A DNA stretch of 64,000 nucleotides. Origin: Cryoendolithus antarcticus. Its lineage: Eukaryota; Ascomycota; Dothideomycetes; Cladosporiales; Cladosporiaceae. Position numbers and translations under genes: made by a program. How positions within the stretch are numbered: the stretch's first letter is position 1; each line of letters begins with the position of its first letter. Of this stretch, positions 1 through 10,300 are shown piece by piece. Under the pieces are notes generated by a model that made no database searches, had not been told where the DNA came from, and saw only the letters and a program-made list of their open reading frames with translations. The DNA is taken from positions 744,001 to 808,000 of the forward strand of contig NAJO01000006.1 of assembly GCA_002077065.1 (NCBI GenBank), written 5' to 3'.

Positions 1-1129
1 CGTTCTCGAACATCGAATGATTGCTTGAGGCTGCACCGCATACTCACGCGCAGCAATGTATTCTGCAAGCGTCGTGCCCTGTCCGCTTCGACGCTGCCAC
101 GACAATTGATGTCTGGCGGTCTCGACATCGAATCGTTGAACAAACGGTGAGTCCGCCTTTTGCAATCCGCTGCCAATTGCTGTATTGCAATATTTTAACC
201 ATGGCGATCGTCATGCAGCTCTTGAGTGTCTGCCGTTGTCGCAGGCCGGCCGCCTGCATCCTGGAAGATCACTGGCATTACGGTAGGACCACTATCCTCT
301 ACACGATCATGTTGCACAGCTCAGGTACTTGGAACTCGCCAGCTTACAGTCTCCCACCCTTGACTAGGTTCCCTGGGTCAGTGCTCTGCATCAGTGTTGC
401 TCAATGCTGACAAGGCTCTGGCATGGAACCCCTTCTCTCTCATAATCCAAAGCGCATCGATCGACGCTTCTGCGGTGGTGTGCACTTCCATGAGCACTAC
501 TGGCTGCGAGCAACCCACTATTTGTTCGTTTAATAGCACGCAATCAGGAAGCCTCTAGGAGTTGCTTTGAGTCAGCACTAAGCTTGAGTGTCTGAGTTAC
601 TGCGAAAGCGGTCCAGTAGGTGAAGTGCCGTGCACGAGCAATTATGCACTCTCCCGCACTCTGCAGGACTGCATCTTCTGCATGCTTCTACCGCAGTGCC
701 ATACCAGGCAGACAGAGCGTCCCTTAGTCCTGCATGTTGATCATAACCCCTGTCCTAGATCGAACATCTCTCACATCACTGTCTTACCTTTGACCGCTCG
801 ACTACCCACGTTTCCACGACGAAGCAATCACTGTCTCCCCACATACTGGTACGACGCAAACAGTACGAAACAGGCATCGTGGATCACGAGCTTGTTTGCT
901 CCCTTCGAAAGCTCGGACGCACCAGCACTGCACCGCCCTGGATGCACTGACCTAGCCGCTTGCTCGTGCGTGAGCCTTCCGACTCATCTTTCTTCACCGC
1001 TACAACCCGATGCACTATTCCCCAGGACGCTCATCTCCGTGCTGTTGATCGCCGTTTAGGGGCCCTGCCGCGAGAGCTGGACGCGGCTTCTTATGTCTTT
1101 GCAGGATTGGTCCGCTCAGCTCTCGCAAC
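1..1129. other. Intergenic, promoter/5' leader side of the Zn2Cys6 gene
   Basis: No coding region is convincing here. The longest open frame (625-1059, plus) has no domain-like composition and no plausible splice partner. The stretch is moderately pyrimidine-rich near 760-1060, as is usual for filamentous-fungal promoters and leaders, and directly precedes the start at 1130. Confidence 0.5.
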
Positions 1130-2974
1130 ATGACGATGACACAATCGTACTACGCCGGAGGCAGTGGTCTCGATGCCTTCCACCATCAATCCTACCGCGC
1201 TCCGATGTCTCATCAGGGCTCGTACTATGATCGCGAAGCTGTGAGAGCTGGGCCCTATGGCTACTATGATGCACGACGGGAGCTTCGTCCGGAGCGTTAC
1301 GAGCATCGTCAGGAGTATCATGGTAGACTACCTACGCATGCACTTATTCAGGAGCACGAACAGCACGAGGTCGTTGGCGGTCAGGCACGGCGACGTATCG
1401 CGGTCGCAGTAAGTGTCTTGTCGCTGCGAGAATAACAAGCATCTACTGACAGGTCGATAGTGCGCAAGATGCCGCAGACGTAAGATCAAGTGCAGCGGAG
1501 ATCCGCACGATGGTACTGGCTGTCAGGCTTGCAAGCAGTCGGGCGCCAATGTTCGTGACTGCGCTTTCATGAGGGTCAGTGACGACGCCCTCATTGAGCA
1601 GGACTGACAACACGCTGACAATCCCCGCAGGTCAACAGCAACGTACTCGCCTTCAAGGACAGCAACGGAGTGAACATGCTGCCTGTTGCGACTGACGCCG
1701 ATCTGACCGCCGTGCCGGCAACGTACACCCTGGACACCAGCTCTGTGAGCACCTCATACCCTACGACCTACAACACGGTACAGCACCGCCCTTCGCTGCC
1801 GACTCTACACACTCGGACAACGTACAGTCATCACGACTACGATAATCAGTACGATCACTCTCCTGCAGACTCGTACACATACAGCTCGTCCAGTTTGCCA
1901 CGGCAAGACTCTTTCGCAAGCGTATACAGCTCGCAAGATGCGTCCCGATCATACAGCATTGCACCACTCTCAGCGCCAGCAGCCGCTCCTTCGTACGATC
2001 TGCAAGCTGGCTACATGTTCAGCAACGTTTATTCGCCGGTCGCATCGCGCCTTCCAAGCGTCACGGGAGATGGTTCGTCATCGCTGAATATGGGGTCGCT
2101 CCATTCGTCGCTGCCTCTGAGTGCTGTGGCGGAGCGTCGACTACCAGTACCCTACACTACCACGTACTCGCAGCCGCAACAGCTCTCCACAGGTACCACA
2201 CACTACCCCTCGATGCGCTCATTTGACAGCGCTGGCTTCCGCCCACACGTCAACGGCATACATAGTCGCACGGCCATGGGATGGGTCAGCGATATCGACG
2301 CGCCTAGTACACCGGCTGTATACCTCCAAAGATACTCGGCTGCCCCGACGACTCATGGCATGCGCATGCCCTCGCACACAATGCCTCAGCAATCCGGCTC
2401 TCAGTCTGCGTGTTCAACAAGCACAGCTGACGCTGGTCCCGCATTTGGCTACCAGTTCCACCAGACGCCGTCCTATGCGGATGCAATGTCACCTAGCTCG
2501 GGTGCAAGCATGAACGGTACTTACATGACCACGACCGCGCCATCCTCCGCTTCTACACTCTCAATGCTGCCGCCAGCCACAACCCAGTCTATTCGCTACA
2601 CTGCCTCGAACCCATCACTTCCGCAACTCCCAGCGCCCGAGGACCAGTATGCGTCCAGCACACGCAGGTCATCGAGTTCCCGTCACCAGGAAGCCGCAGC
2701 AAGCCTCTCGAGTCTATATAGCTTCAGCTCTGAAGCACCTCAGGAGCAGCGGTCTTCAAGCATTGTGTCTCCGGACAGTCAGCAGATGAGCGTACGGGCA
2801 GCTCAGCAATCACCGGCTGACGCTGCGTACACGAACAACGCAAGACACAGCCAGCCGCAACATGTCGCTAGCCACGAGAGCCTCAGGCGTGGGCAGTCTA
2901 GCAGTGGACAGTCTAGTGGGAGAGGCAGGATGCAGCGGAGTAGTTTGCACAGTTTGGGGGAGGGGTATGAGTGA
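1130..2974 (+). CDS. Zn(2)-Cys(6) fungal transcription factor
   Basis: Nuclear DNA-binding regulator of the fungal zinc binuclear cluster class. Three exons are read as 1130-1408, 1461-1574 and 1631-2974 (578 aa); both introns begin GT and end AG in phase 0. Exon 2 is almost exactly the zinc cluster: cysteines at about residues 94, 97, 104, 114, 117 and 127 give CX2CX6CX9CX2CX9C with the basic run RRRKIK. The cluster is central-N-terminal, after a Tyr/His/Arg-rich leader. The rest is Ser/Thr/Pro/Gln-rich low complexity, like an activation region, and I see no fungal-specific middle homology domain. Target genes are unknown; nothing nearby clearly points to one. The class assignment is firm and the start codon is fairly safe (ATG, two in-frame ATGs within three codons). 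Confidence 0.85.
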
Positions 2975-3955
2975 GATATTGGAAACATGCGACCTGGAAG
3001 CTACGTCAACGCAGGGAGACTTGTCTTCCTTCACGAAGCTGAATCAGAGTAGGGACTTGGGATCACTACTGCATCTCATTGACGCCGACCGATGCAGCAT
3101 CATACGCTGAAGGGTCGTGCAAGGGCATCACTTATAGATGTACTGATGATGAGACTGTAGGGCTCATGACACCCGCGTGAGAAACACTTTCGGTTCTACG
3201 GGCATTGATTGGCAATACAGCACGCATGATGCGGGAACATGTAGCAGTACAGTAGCTCAGCGACCGGGTCTGGGGAACAGAGAGTAATTTGGTAGGGGGC
3301 TGGGCGAAGGGCTCGGTGACGATAGGATCTGATGGCTGTACATGTGATTGACATTGATCCAACCAAAGCGCGAGCGGTGCAACAGCTCTTTCTCAGCGAA
3401 CATCACTCGTTGCCACGAAGCAAATCCAGACTGCTCTGTTACTTCCATCTTTCCAGTGTCTATCACAGGCGGATCATCAGACATTTCGATCCGTCTTTTT
3501 TATAGACAAGCTCACCCGGGCCGCAGCACATGGCGCGCTAATGCAGATGTAGATTGCAACCTCACCGTTTCGATCATAATGCCCCAGGATCAGACCCACG
3601 AAGTGCAAAGCGCAGATGGTCATAACTGATGCTGCTGATCTAGTCACAGATGGCATTGCTCGTGACTGCTCCTTGCTCTAGTCTATCGGTTCCAGCGACA
3701 GTATCCCTCGGCAGATGGCCATAAGCTCGCGGCACACCGTTGCGCATCAGCCGCTTCGTGCACTTTCGACATCCGCATTGGGACGAGCCCAGGTTCCCAG
3801 GAGTGGTTGTGGCGTCTTTGCGCTGTCGCCGCGTCGCGCTGCAGGGCGATAAAGGCAAGATAGGTAATTTGGTGGTTTCTGCACTGCTCTGCCCTCCCTC
3901 TGCGACTTGAAAGCTCTCCCACTGTCGCTTCAGCTTCACATTCACTTCTCAAAAA
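2975..3955. other. Intergenic region between Zn2Cys6 gene and fasciclin gene
   Basis: About 980 bases without a supportable gene. Short minus-strand frames at 3640-3952 look like chance openings. The last ~60 bases before 3956 are pyrimidine-rich and end in an A-run just before the ATG, typical of a fungal leader. Confidence 0.5.
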
Positions 3956-5289
3956 ATGTATTTCCTATCCTTGAGTATTCTGCTCGCGTCCCTCATCTCC
4001 CCTTCCCTCCAAGCCAGCCTCCAAGACACCCTCGGCTCGCATCCAAATCTCACATCCTTCGCCGAGCAGTTGGGCAAACTCCCAGGCATTCTCGACCGTC
4101 TCGAGTCCTCCGACACGCCTCTCACGATCCTCGCGCCTGACAATGCCGCCATGGCGAAGACGATCTACTACCCTGTCCTGGGACCGGCGTTCCAATCTGC
4201 AGACCCAGAGGAGACGCGGTTCATTATGCAGTATCATGTGTTGCCGGGGAAGCACACTTCGGATATGATGAACTCGACGTTTCAGTACTATTCTACTTGG
4301 CTAGATAATTCGACGTATGCGAACGTGACGGGGGGTCAGAAAGTGGGCGGGGTGATACAGGCTGGGGCGATACCGCAGATGGTATGGACGAGTGGGTTCA
4401 GTTCGAGGAGCATAGTTAGAGAGGCGGACATCGAGTTTGACGGAGGGTGAGTATGTGCTTGACTGATAGTGTGAACATCGAGCTGACATGCGACAGCGTG
4501 CTACACATTATCGACAGTCTCGTCATACCGCCGACCTCCTTCCCAGATACAGCCAGCCGCTTCAGCTTAGCTGTGGAGCTGTATGGCCTCAACTCCTTCG
4601 TCGGCGCGATGTACGCCACTCCGAATACCACACTCGCAAGCCTACTGAACACCACGACCGACGTTACGATCTTCGCCCCGAACAACGTAGCAATGGAGTC
4701 CGTCACACCGACGATAACAGACCTCTCGAATGCCACTCTGCAAGACCTACTCGCATATCACGTGGTCCTTTCGCAATCAGGCTCCGGATCCCTCTTCTCA
4801 ACTTCCTTTGGCAATGACACAAAGATCACGACACTCCAGGGCGAATCGTTGACCCTAACCTTCAGCTCGAATTCCTGGTTCGTGAATTCCGCACGCATCA
4901 TCAACCAGGATCTCCTCCTCTCGAACGGTGTGATGCACGTGCTCGACAATGTACTCTCTCCGAATGCATCGAACGCGCAGCCAGTGCCGGCTTCCGCCAC
5001 GCAGGCACCGGTGCTGCAGACGACGCTGGCGGCGGAGTTCAATAGCAGTATGGCGCCCTTCACCACGAATCTGCCGAATGCAGTGGTGACGACGGAGCAA
5101 GGGACAGATGGGTATGTGGGAAGTGTTACTGTCAGTGGAACTGGCGGCGGAGCGATCCAGACGAGTCGGCCGAGTTCGTCGAGTGGGTCTGGAGGATCGT
5201 CCAGCGGTGCTGTGAACGCGAGAGTGGGCGAGATCGTGATGGTATGGGTTGGAGTAGTGGTGTTAGGATTGGCGTTACTGATGGCTTGA
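3956..5289 (+). CDS. Secreted GPI-anchored fasciclin (FAS1) domain protein
   Basis: Probable cell-surface adhesion-type protein. Two exons, 3956-4446 and 4497-5289, are joined across a 50-nt GT-AG intron (427 aa). A hydrophobic N-terminus (about residues 1-20) looks like a signal peptide. Two FAS1 repeats follow: the first about 20-175 (FAEQLGKLPG, LTILAPDNAAM, YHVLPGK, ending GVLHIIDSLV rebuilt across the intron), the second about 185-325 (VTIFAPNNVAM, YHVV, GVMHVLDNVL). Several N-glycosylation sequons are visible (NSTF, NSTY, NTT, NATL). A Ser/Gly-rich stalk and a C-terminal hydrophobic tail of about 20 residues suggest GPI attachment. Fungal FAS1 proteins are usually wall or membrane associated; no specific partner can be named. 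Confidence 0.85.
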
Positions 5290-5718
5290 GCAATATACCC
5301 TTGAAATGGAGCTTCTTATGAATGCTATTTCGATAAGCGATCGTCCGGAGGTCTTGAGTCGGGATCTTTCTGATTGCCAAAGATCCATTATGGACACACT
5401 ACCAGTGTCGAAGGCGGCAGGAGCGGAGAGGAGATTCAACGCCCAGCACATCGCTCTTGCGTGCCAGCACACGGAAGAAGGTGCTTGGAAGTCGAGATGC
5501 TTAGTAGCAGTGATGAGATGGCGCGCGTGCAGGACTGGCCCAGCAAGTCGGCAAGTGTGCTTCAGCGAGAGCTCAGAGATCCAGCTAGCATCCAGATCAG
5601 CACCCGGGTCCATCCGTGTAGCAGTTCTGACCGTAGGAAAAAGACGGGCGACATGCAGGGGAGCGATCATGTGGCACAGACTCGTTTTATTCTCGAAGTG
5701 TGCGACGCGTGCAAGACA
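5290..5718. other. Intergenic, convergent 3' ends
   Basis: Region between the converging ends of the fasciclin gene and the SRPBCC gene. Overlapping open frames of 130-170 codons exist on both strands here but none resembles a protein family. I see nothing functional. Confidence 0.45.
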
Positions 5719-6363
5719 TCAATTCGATGCAGGTGCAGTGCCTTGGGTAGCCAGCGCCTCACTCCGTTTCTTTAGGTCACTGCACCAAAGCTCGAACTTC
5801 TCGTTCAAAGTCTTCTGATAGAACCACTTCACAGTCCGCGCAAGTACGCCGCCCATCACTTCCCAGGTGCGTACTTCACACTGCTGTTCGCCACGAAGGA
5901 TAATTTCGTGGAATCGCTCAGATCTCAGGCCAGGGAAGCCGCCGTCACCTTTCCATGAGATGCGATAGACGGTGCTCAAGTCCGACGTGTAAGCTTTCAT
6001 GCTGTCTACAGATGTCGATGAGATGTAGTCACTTGGATGTTGAGGCGTCGAGATGTCTGTCACGATCAGACGAGTAGCGGTAGTCTTGGTGGGTTTGGAA
6101 GCTTCCATGATGACATGGAAGGTGAACACGGTGCCCTTATTGAGCTTGTCCGCGGTGGGAGCATCTGCGGGTTGCGACTCGAAGGTGACATCTGGACACC
6201 AGGTATTCCAGTCTTTGTACTGGAGTGTCTCGCGTAGTACATCGAGGACGAGCGCTGCAGGAGCTTTGATGTTCGTTGATGCGCTGAGGGTTAGCAGGGC
6301 GTCTCGGAGGGCTACAGTTGGAGTGCTCAGGCCTTCGGATGGAGGCCACGTCGATGTCGCCAT
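5719..6363 (-). CDS. SRPBCC-fold (polyketide cyclase/START-like) protein
   Basis: Small protein, 214 aa from the ATG at 6363. The frame stays open farther upstream but only from a GTG at 6429, so 6363 is preferred. The N-terminal part has the SRPBCC pattern: an ALLTLSASTNIKAP-type strand, a helix (LVLDVLRETLQYKDW) and NTWCPDV. The C-terminal part has GLRSERFHEIIL and WEVMGGVLARTVKWF, followed by a long final helix. Members of this fold bind hydrophobic ligands or catalyse cyclisation; the substrate cannot be inferred. It lies between the fasciclin gene and the broken transporter, on the transporter's strand. Fold assignment is by pattern only. Confidence 0.65.
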   Translation of the reverse strand: MATSTWPPSEGLSTPTVALRDALLTLSASTNIKAPAALVLDVLRETLQYKDWNTWCPDVTFESQPADAPTADKLNKGTVFTFHVIMEASKPTKTTATRLIVTDISTPQHPSDYISSTSVDSMKAYTSDLSTVYRISWKGDGGFPGLRSERFHEIILRGEQQCEVRTWEVMGGVLARTVKWFYQKTLNEKFELWCSDLKKRSEALATQGTAPASN

Positions 6364-6720
6364 CGGGAAGGGACGACTTTTACTTGGTTTGCTGGTAGCT
6401 GCGCTGGGCAGTCCGACAGTTTGGGGCACGATGGAAGTGAAGTCCTACCTTCATCTCGACGCCCTTTAGCTGCGATGAAAGTGGATGAATGGAAGTGAAT
6501 AAGACGCGGTCTATGACGTCAACGTGCATGCGACCCAAGCATGGACGGCTGGAACACTCACAAGAACCTAACCACACCAACAACATTCACCGACATCAAA
6601 TTGATAAGAATCTAAGGTACTTGCATTGTCAACACGTCAACACAACGGAGAGACCGAGACTGCAGTGCACGACAACAATCGCTAAGCATTCTCTTGCATT
6701 GGCGGAGCGTATGGTATCAA
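6364..6720. other. Intergenic region downstream of the split transporter
   Basis: About 357 bases between the 3' end of the transporter's last exon and the start of the SRPBCC gene on the same strand. It presumably holds the transporter 3' end and the SRPBCC promoter. No gene seen. Confidence 0.45.
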
Positions 6721-7163
6721 CTATACAGCCTCGACTCGAGTGGCCCCCCTCGACTTATCCTCAGAGTAAGAGTCTTCCACCACTTTACCACCTTCATCAT
6801 ACGCATACTCTGGCCTTTTGAGTCCGAAGACACCGTCCATCTGGTCCATCCGCAGGCCTTTGGTTTCGTGAATGAAGAAGAAGGCATAAATCGACGCTAG
6901 TATAAGCATGGTTGCGAAGAAGATATACACACCATACCCGAGACCTGTTCAGTATGTCAGCAGAAGCTCATGACTCTAAGATCGCCTATTGCCTTGATTG
7001 CCGCCAGCACAGAGACTTACTGGTGTACATCGACGGAAGCGCCTTAGTCACCACAAACGTCCACAGCCACACTGACATACCTGCCCATGGACCCGAGATA
7101 CTCCTCAAGGAGCTGGGAAAGATCTCAGACGCTATGATCCATGGCAGGCCGTTGGCACCGAAA
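6721..7163 (-). pseudogene. 3' part of MFS sugar/quinate-type transporter, separated by retrotransposon
   Basis: This is the distal third of the transporter that begins at 17789. Exon 3 resumes at 7157 just inside the target duplication and runs to 7021; a 76-nt GT-AG intron (6945-7020) follows; the last exon is 6944-6721. Diagnostic segments are NGLPWIIASEIFP and SLRSISGPWAG (the loop before TM11 of sugar porters) and FFIHETKGLRMDQMD, the C-terminal PETKG-like signature. Joined to 17789-16451 with one copy of the duplicated CCGAAA, the coding length is 1596 nt, exactly 532 codons with stop. This matches the usual ~530-residue sugar porter and shows no other damage, so the insertion is probably the only lesion. 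The fragment has no start codon of its own in a sensible context. Confidence 0.85.
7158..7163. repeat. Target-site duplication, left copy
   Basis: CCGAAA abuts the left LTR and matches 16451-16456 next to the right LTR. Its length could be read as 5 or 6 bp, both normal for Ty3/gypsy integration. Keeping a single copy restores the transporter reading frame. Confidence 0.85.
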
Positions 7164-7320
7164 AGAAAACCAGTGGTATGCCGGAAGCGTGTTGATACGT
7201 GACTATCTACCGTTCTACAGATATCCTAATACCACCAATCCGACACAGCCGAAAGCCGTTAGTCCGCGGGTTGAGCCGTGGTGCACCAAAAGAGTTGATC
7301 TCACGTGACTCCGGTTGCCT
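7164..7320 (-). repeat. 3' LTR of the retrotransposon
   Basis: 157 bp, identical to 16294-16450 except one base (7246). On the plus strand it begins AGAAAACC and ends GGTTGCCT, so the ends are imperfect inverted repeats of AG...CT type rather than the common TG...CA. The boundaries are fixed by the flanking target duplication. Confidence 0.9.
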
Positions 7321-7338
7321 ACTCCCCCCCACTCCTCT
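7321..7338 (-). other. Polypurine tract
   Basis: On the minus strand an almost pure purine run (AGAGGAGT followed by seven G and AGT) immediately precedes the 3' LTR. This is where a plus-strand primer for reverse transcription is expected. Confidence 0.75.
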
Positions 7339-7392
7339 GGTCGCCCTCGACCATACCACCTCCGTCTCTCTTCGTGCTGTTCGCTGACTCCC

Positions 7393-10300
7393 TCAAATCA
7401 TCAGTCGGCGAGGTCTGCGGTTGATCTTCCGCAGGTTGGCGGCATGTCGGACCAAGATCTTGGTCTGCTGGTCCTCTTGTCGCAAGAGGAAGGACTTCCC
7501 ATGCTCTCCAACCTCCTCTGCGACAATGTACGGTCCCTTCCAGCTTGATTTATAGTTACTGACGTTGCCGGTGGCGTAGACGTACACGCTGTCGCCAACC
7601 CGCACGCCTTCACGCTGTACGCCGGCGTTATACTTCCTTGTCCTGCTTTCCTTGTCCTTCCTGCGGTCCTCTTGCAGTTGCTGGCGAGCCTCCATGCGGC
7701 TCTCGTTGAGCCGCATGTATGCTCCAGGTAGATCGTCCGTTGGCAGGTCCTTCGGGAGATACTGAACAGCGAGAGCCTGCACCTCTCGTCGGTGATCCGT
7801 CGGATAGGCCAGCTCCATGTCTCTGAGTTGATCCGGTAGATACCCCATGATCACCTCGCTTGGCGAGGTATGTAGCTTCATCATGTGCCGTTCGTTTGCG
7901 GCGCGTGCGCACTGCTTCGACGCAATATCCCAATCGCCGAAATCGACAAAGATCTCACCCCTTTGGTTCTTGTAGTATGGTGACACCTTCTCAAGACATC
8001 TTCGCAAGATGCGGTTGATCCCCTCAACAGCTCCTGTCGCACGGTGCGAGTCTGCTGGTGCAGGCTGGAGATGAATCCCCCTCGCCTTCGCTGCCGCTTG
8101 GAAGACGAGGTTCACGAACTCTTGGCCGTTATCCGAGTACATGACGACGGGGTCGGTGAATGTGTCGAAGATGTCCTCGAATGCCTCTTGCACTCTCGGC
8201 CCAGCTTTGTCCGGAAGGTGACGCACTATAGTGAAGCCTGAGAAGCAGCAGGTTATCACAAGCTGGAACACGTTCCCTCGGTTCGACTTTGGGAACGGTC
8301 CCATAAGGTCTGCTTGCAGCATTTCCCACGGGTGGACGCAGTCGAGTGTGATCAACCCTTCCGACCGCTTGCGATCGGCCCATATTGTGCAGTTTACACA
8401 GCTGCGAGTGTAGTCGCGAATGTCCTTCAACATCGTTGGCCAGAAAACTCGTAATTGCAGCTTCTTCTGCACGATCTCCTCGTTGAAGTGACCATTCTTG
8501 TCGTGGGTAGCCTGCAAGACCTTGGGTACGTCCTTCGGAGGCACGCAGGGCAGCCACTTGTCTTCGACTCTTCGCTGCAGTTGGTTCTGCGTGGTGCTGA
8601 ATTTGTAAGGCTTTGCGTACTTCTCGAAGTTGCGGAGTCTTCCCTTAGTCCACCCCTTCGGCTTCACTCCCTTGCGGTGGTATGCAATTAGGTCGGCATA
8701 CCACTCATCCTCGAGCGCTCGCCAGTCATCCTCTGTCATGGCGGCCTCCACCGAAAAGGTTTCTACGTTGAATGCTGAGAACTCGGAGGGTGGCGCAGCC
8801 GACGCCAGTGTCTTCGAGTCATCGACCATGCTCGGTACCTCCCCAGTATATGGTGACGGTCGTGGTAGCTCGTGCAAACCTAGCATCGTCGGCCCTTGCG
8901 CTAGCTCCAGACTCATGTGGGGATCAATTTCTAGGGCCGGTGGTTGTGTCCTCAATCGTGGGTCCAGCATCGTCTCATCAAACGCTCGCTGTGGTTCCGG
9001 TGCCACCTTCTCAGTATTTTGTGGTGAAAGCTCGGTAGCCGGACCGCGCGACTCCATCTCCTCGGACGCTTCTGTCCGTGGCCTTGGTTGCTCGGTCGGC
9101 AATGGGTATGGCCAAAAGTCTTCGGCATCTGGAATCATGGCGTCGTCTTGATCCTCCATGTCTCGGTCGATCAATCCACCAAACTCGAGCTCTTCTTCTA
9201 TACGGCGCTTCCTTCTGTCGCGCCGCACCCGATGCCCACTGTACACTTTCGATCGAACATCAAGTCCACCTCGCATAGTGTTGATGTACGTGTCCATGAG
9301 CTCTCGCATCGACTCCTCGTCCGGGCCGCCCGGCTTCTGGAGCGCGGTCATGAGCTCCCTATGCGTCTTCTCTAGCCGCTCCACGCGTAGTGGCATCTGC
9401 TGGGTGATCACATCCTTGGTTCTGGGCTTCGTAGGCGGATTCACCCTGTCCTCAACCCAACGGATCCATATCTTGCAACATGCGTGGTCGCAGGTTGCCC
9501 TGTCACACCTGCCATGGTTCTCTGCACACCCAGTAGTCTGCATTCGACAACAGAAATGGTCGCACAGAAGCTTGTTGCATGCATCATGTCTCCTGCAGTC
9601 CTTTCTGGCTTGACTGGTGGGAAGATTTGGCAATCTAGCCTTCTCCCTATCGACCATCTGCTTCGTGAAGGTCTTGCTTCGGCAGCAAAGGTGCTGGCAG
9701 GTTCGTATGTCGCAGCGGGAGTGCTTTAGCTTGCATAGACCAGCCTCTCCGATGAACCACGTCGGTGCAACTGCGTGTGCCTCTTCATCAGAGCTCGCCT
9801 CTTCCCTGTTCAGCAGGTCCAACCCGGAGGTCATGGCTACCTTGTGCCCATATGGGAGTCGGTATTTCTGAGGCGGCGCATTGCCATGATGAAGTCTGTA
9901 GTTGTTGTAGCACCGACTGCAAAGACCAGCCGAGGGTCTGAACGTGCCCTTGGGATACGGTCGTGGCGTGTGGCACTCCAGAGTGTCGCATTTCGGCTTC
10001 CCACTAGGTGCGAGTGGCAGCAGGTTGGTGACTTCCTTCCCCAATCTTGGTTTGCTCTTGGTGGGTAGTCGATAACGTCGTGGAGGGTGTTGTCCGAAAT
10101 TCGACTTGTACCTGTTGATGCATGACTTGCACAATCCTAGTGAGGCGGTGAACTTGCCTATACCGTAAGGAAACTTGGTGCTGCACTCTGGACCGTCGCA
10201 ATGGAGGTGCTCCGGTACCAGGGGTAGTTTTGAGGCACTACCGCTGACCTGTGCAACTGGCTCTGATGCCGCAGCGCTGTCGTCATCCGCAGTCGACCCT

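Noticed and set aside
625..1059. A 144-codon plus-strand open frame upstream of the first gene
   Set aside because: No recognisable motif, Cys/Pro/His-rich composition typical of chance frames in pyrimidine-rich DNA, and no splice partner.
6137..6469. Plus- and minus-strand frames within the SRPBCC gene
   Set aside because: Shadows of the minus-strand gene without independent evidence.
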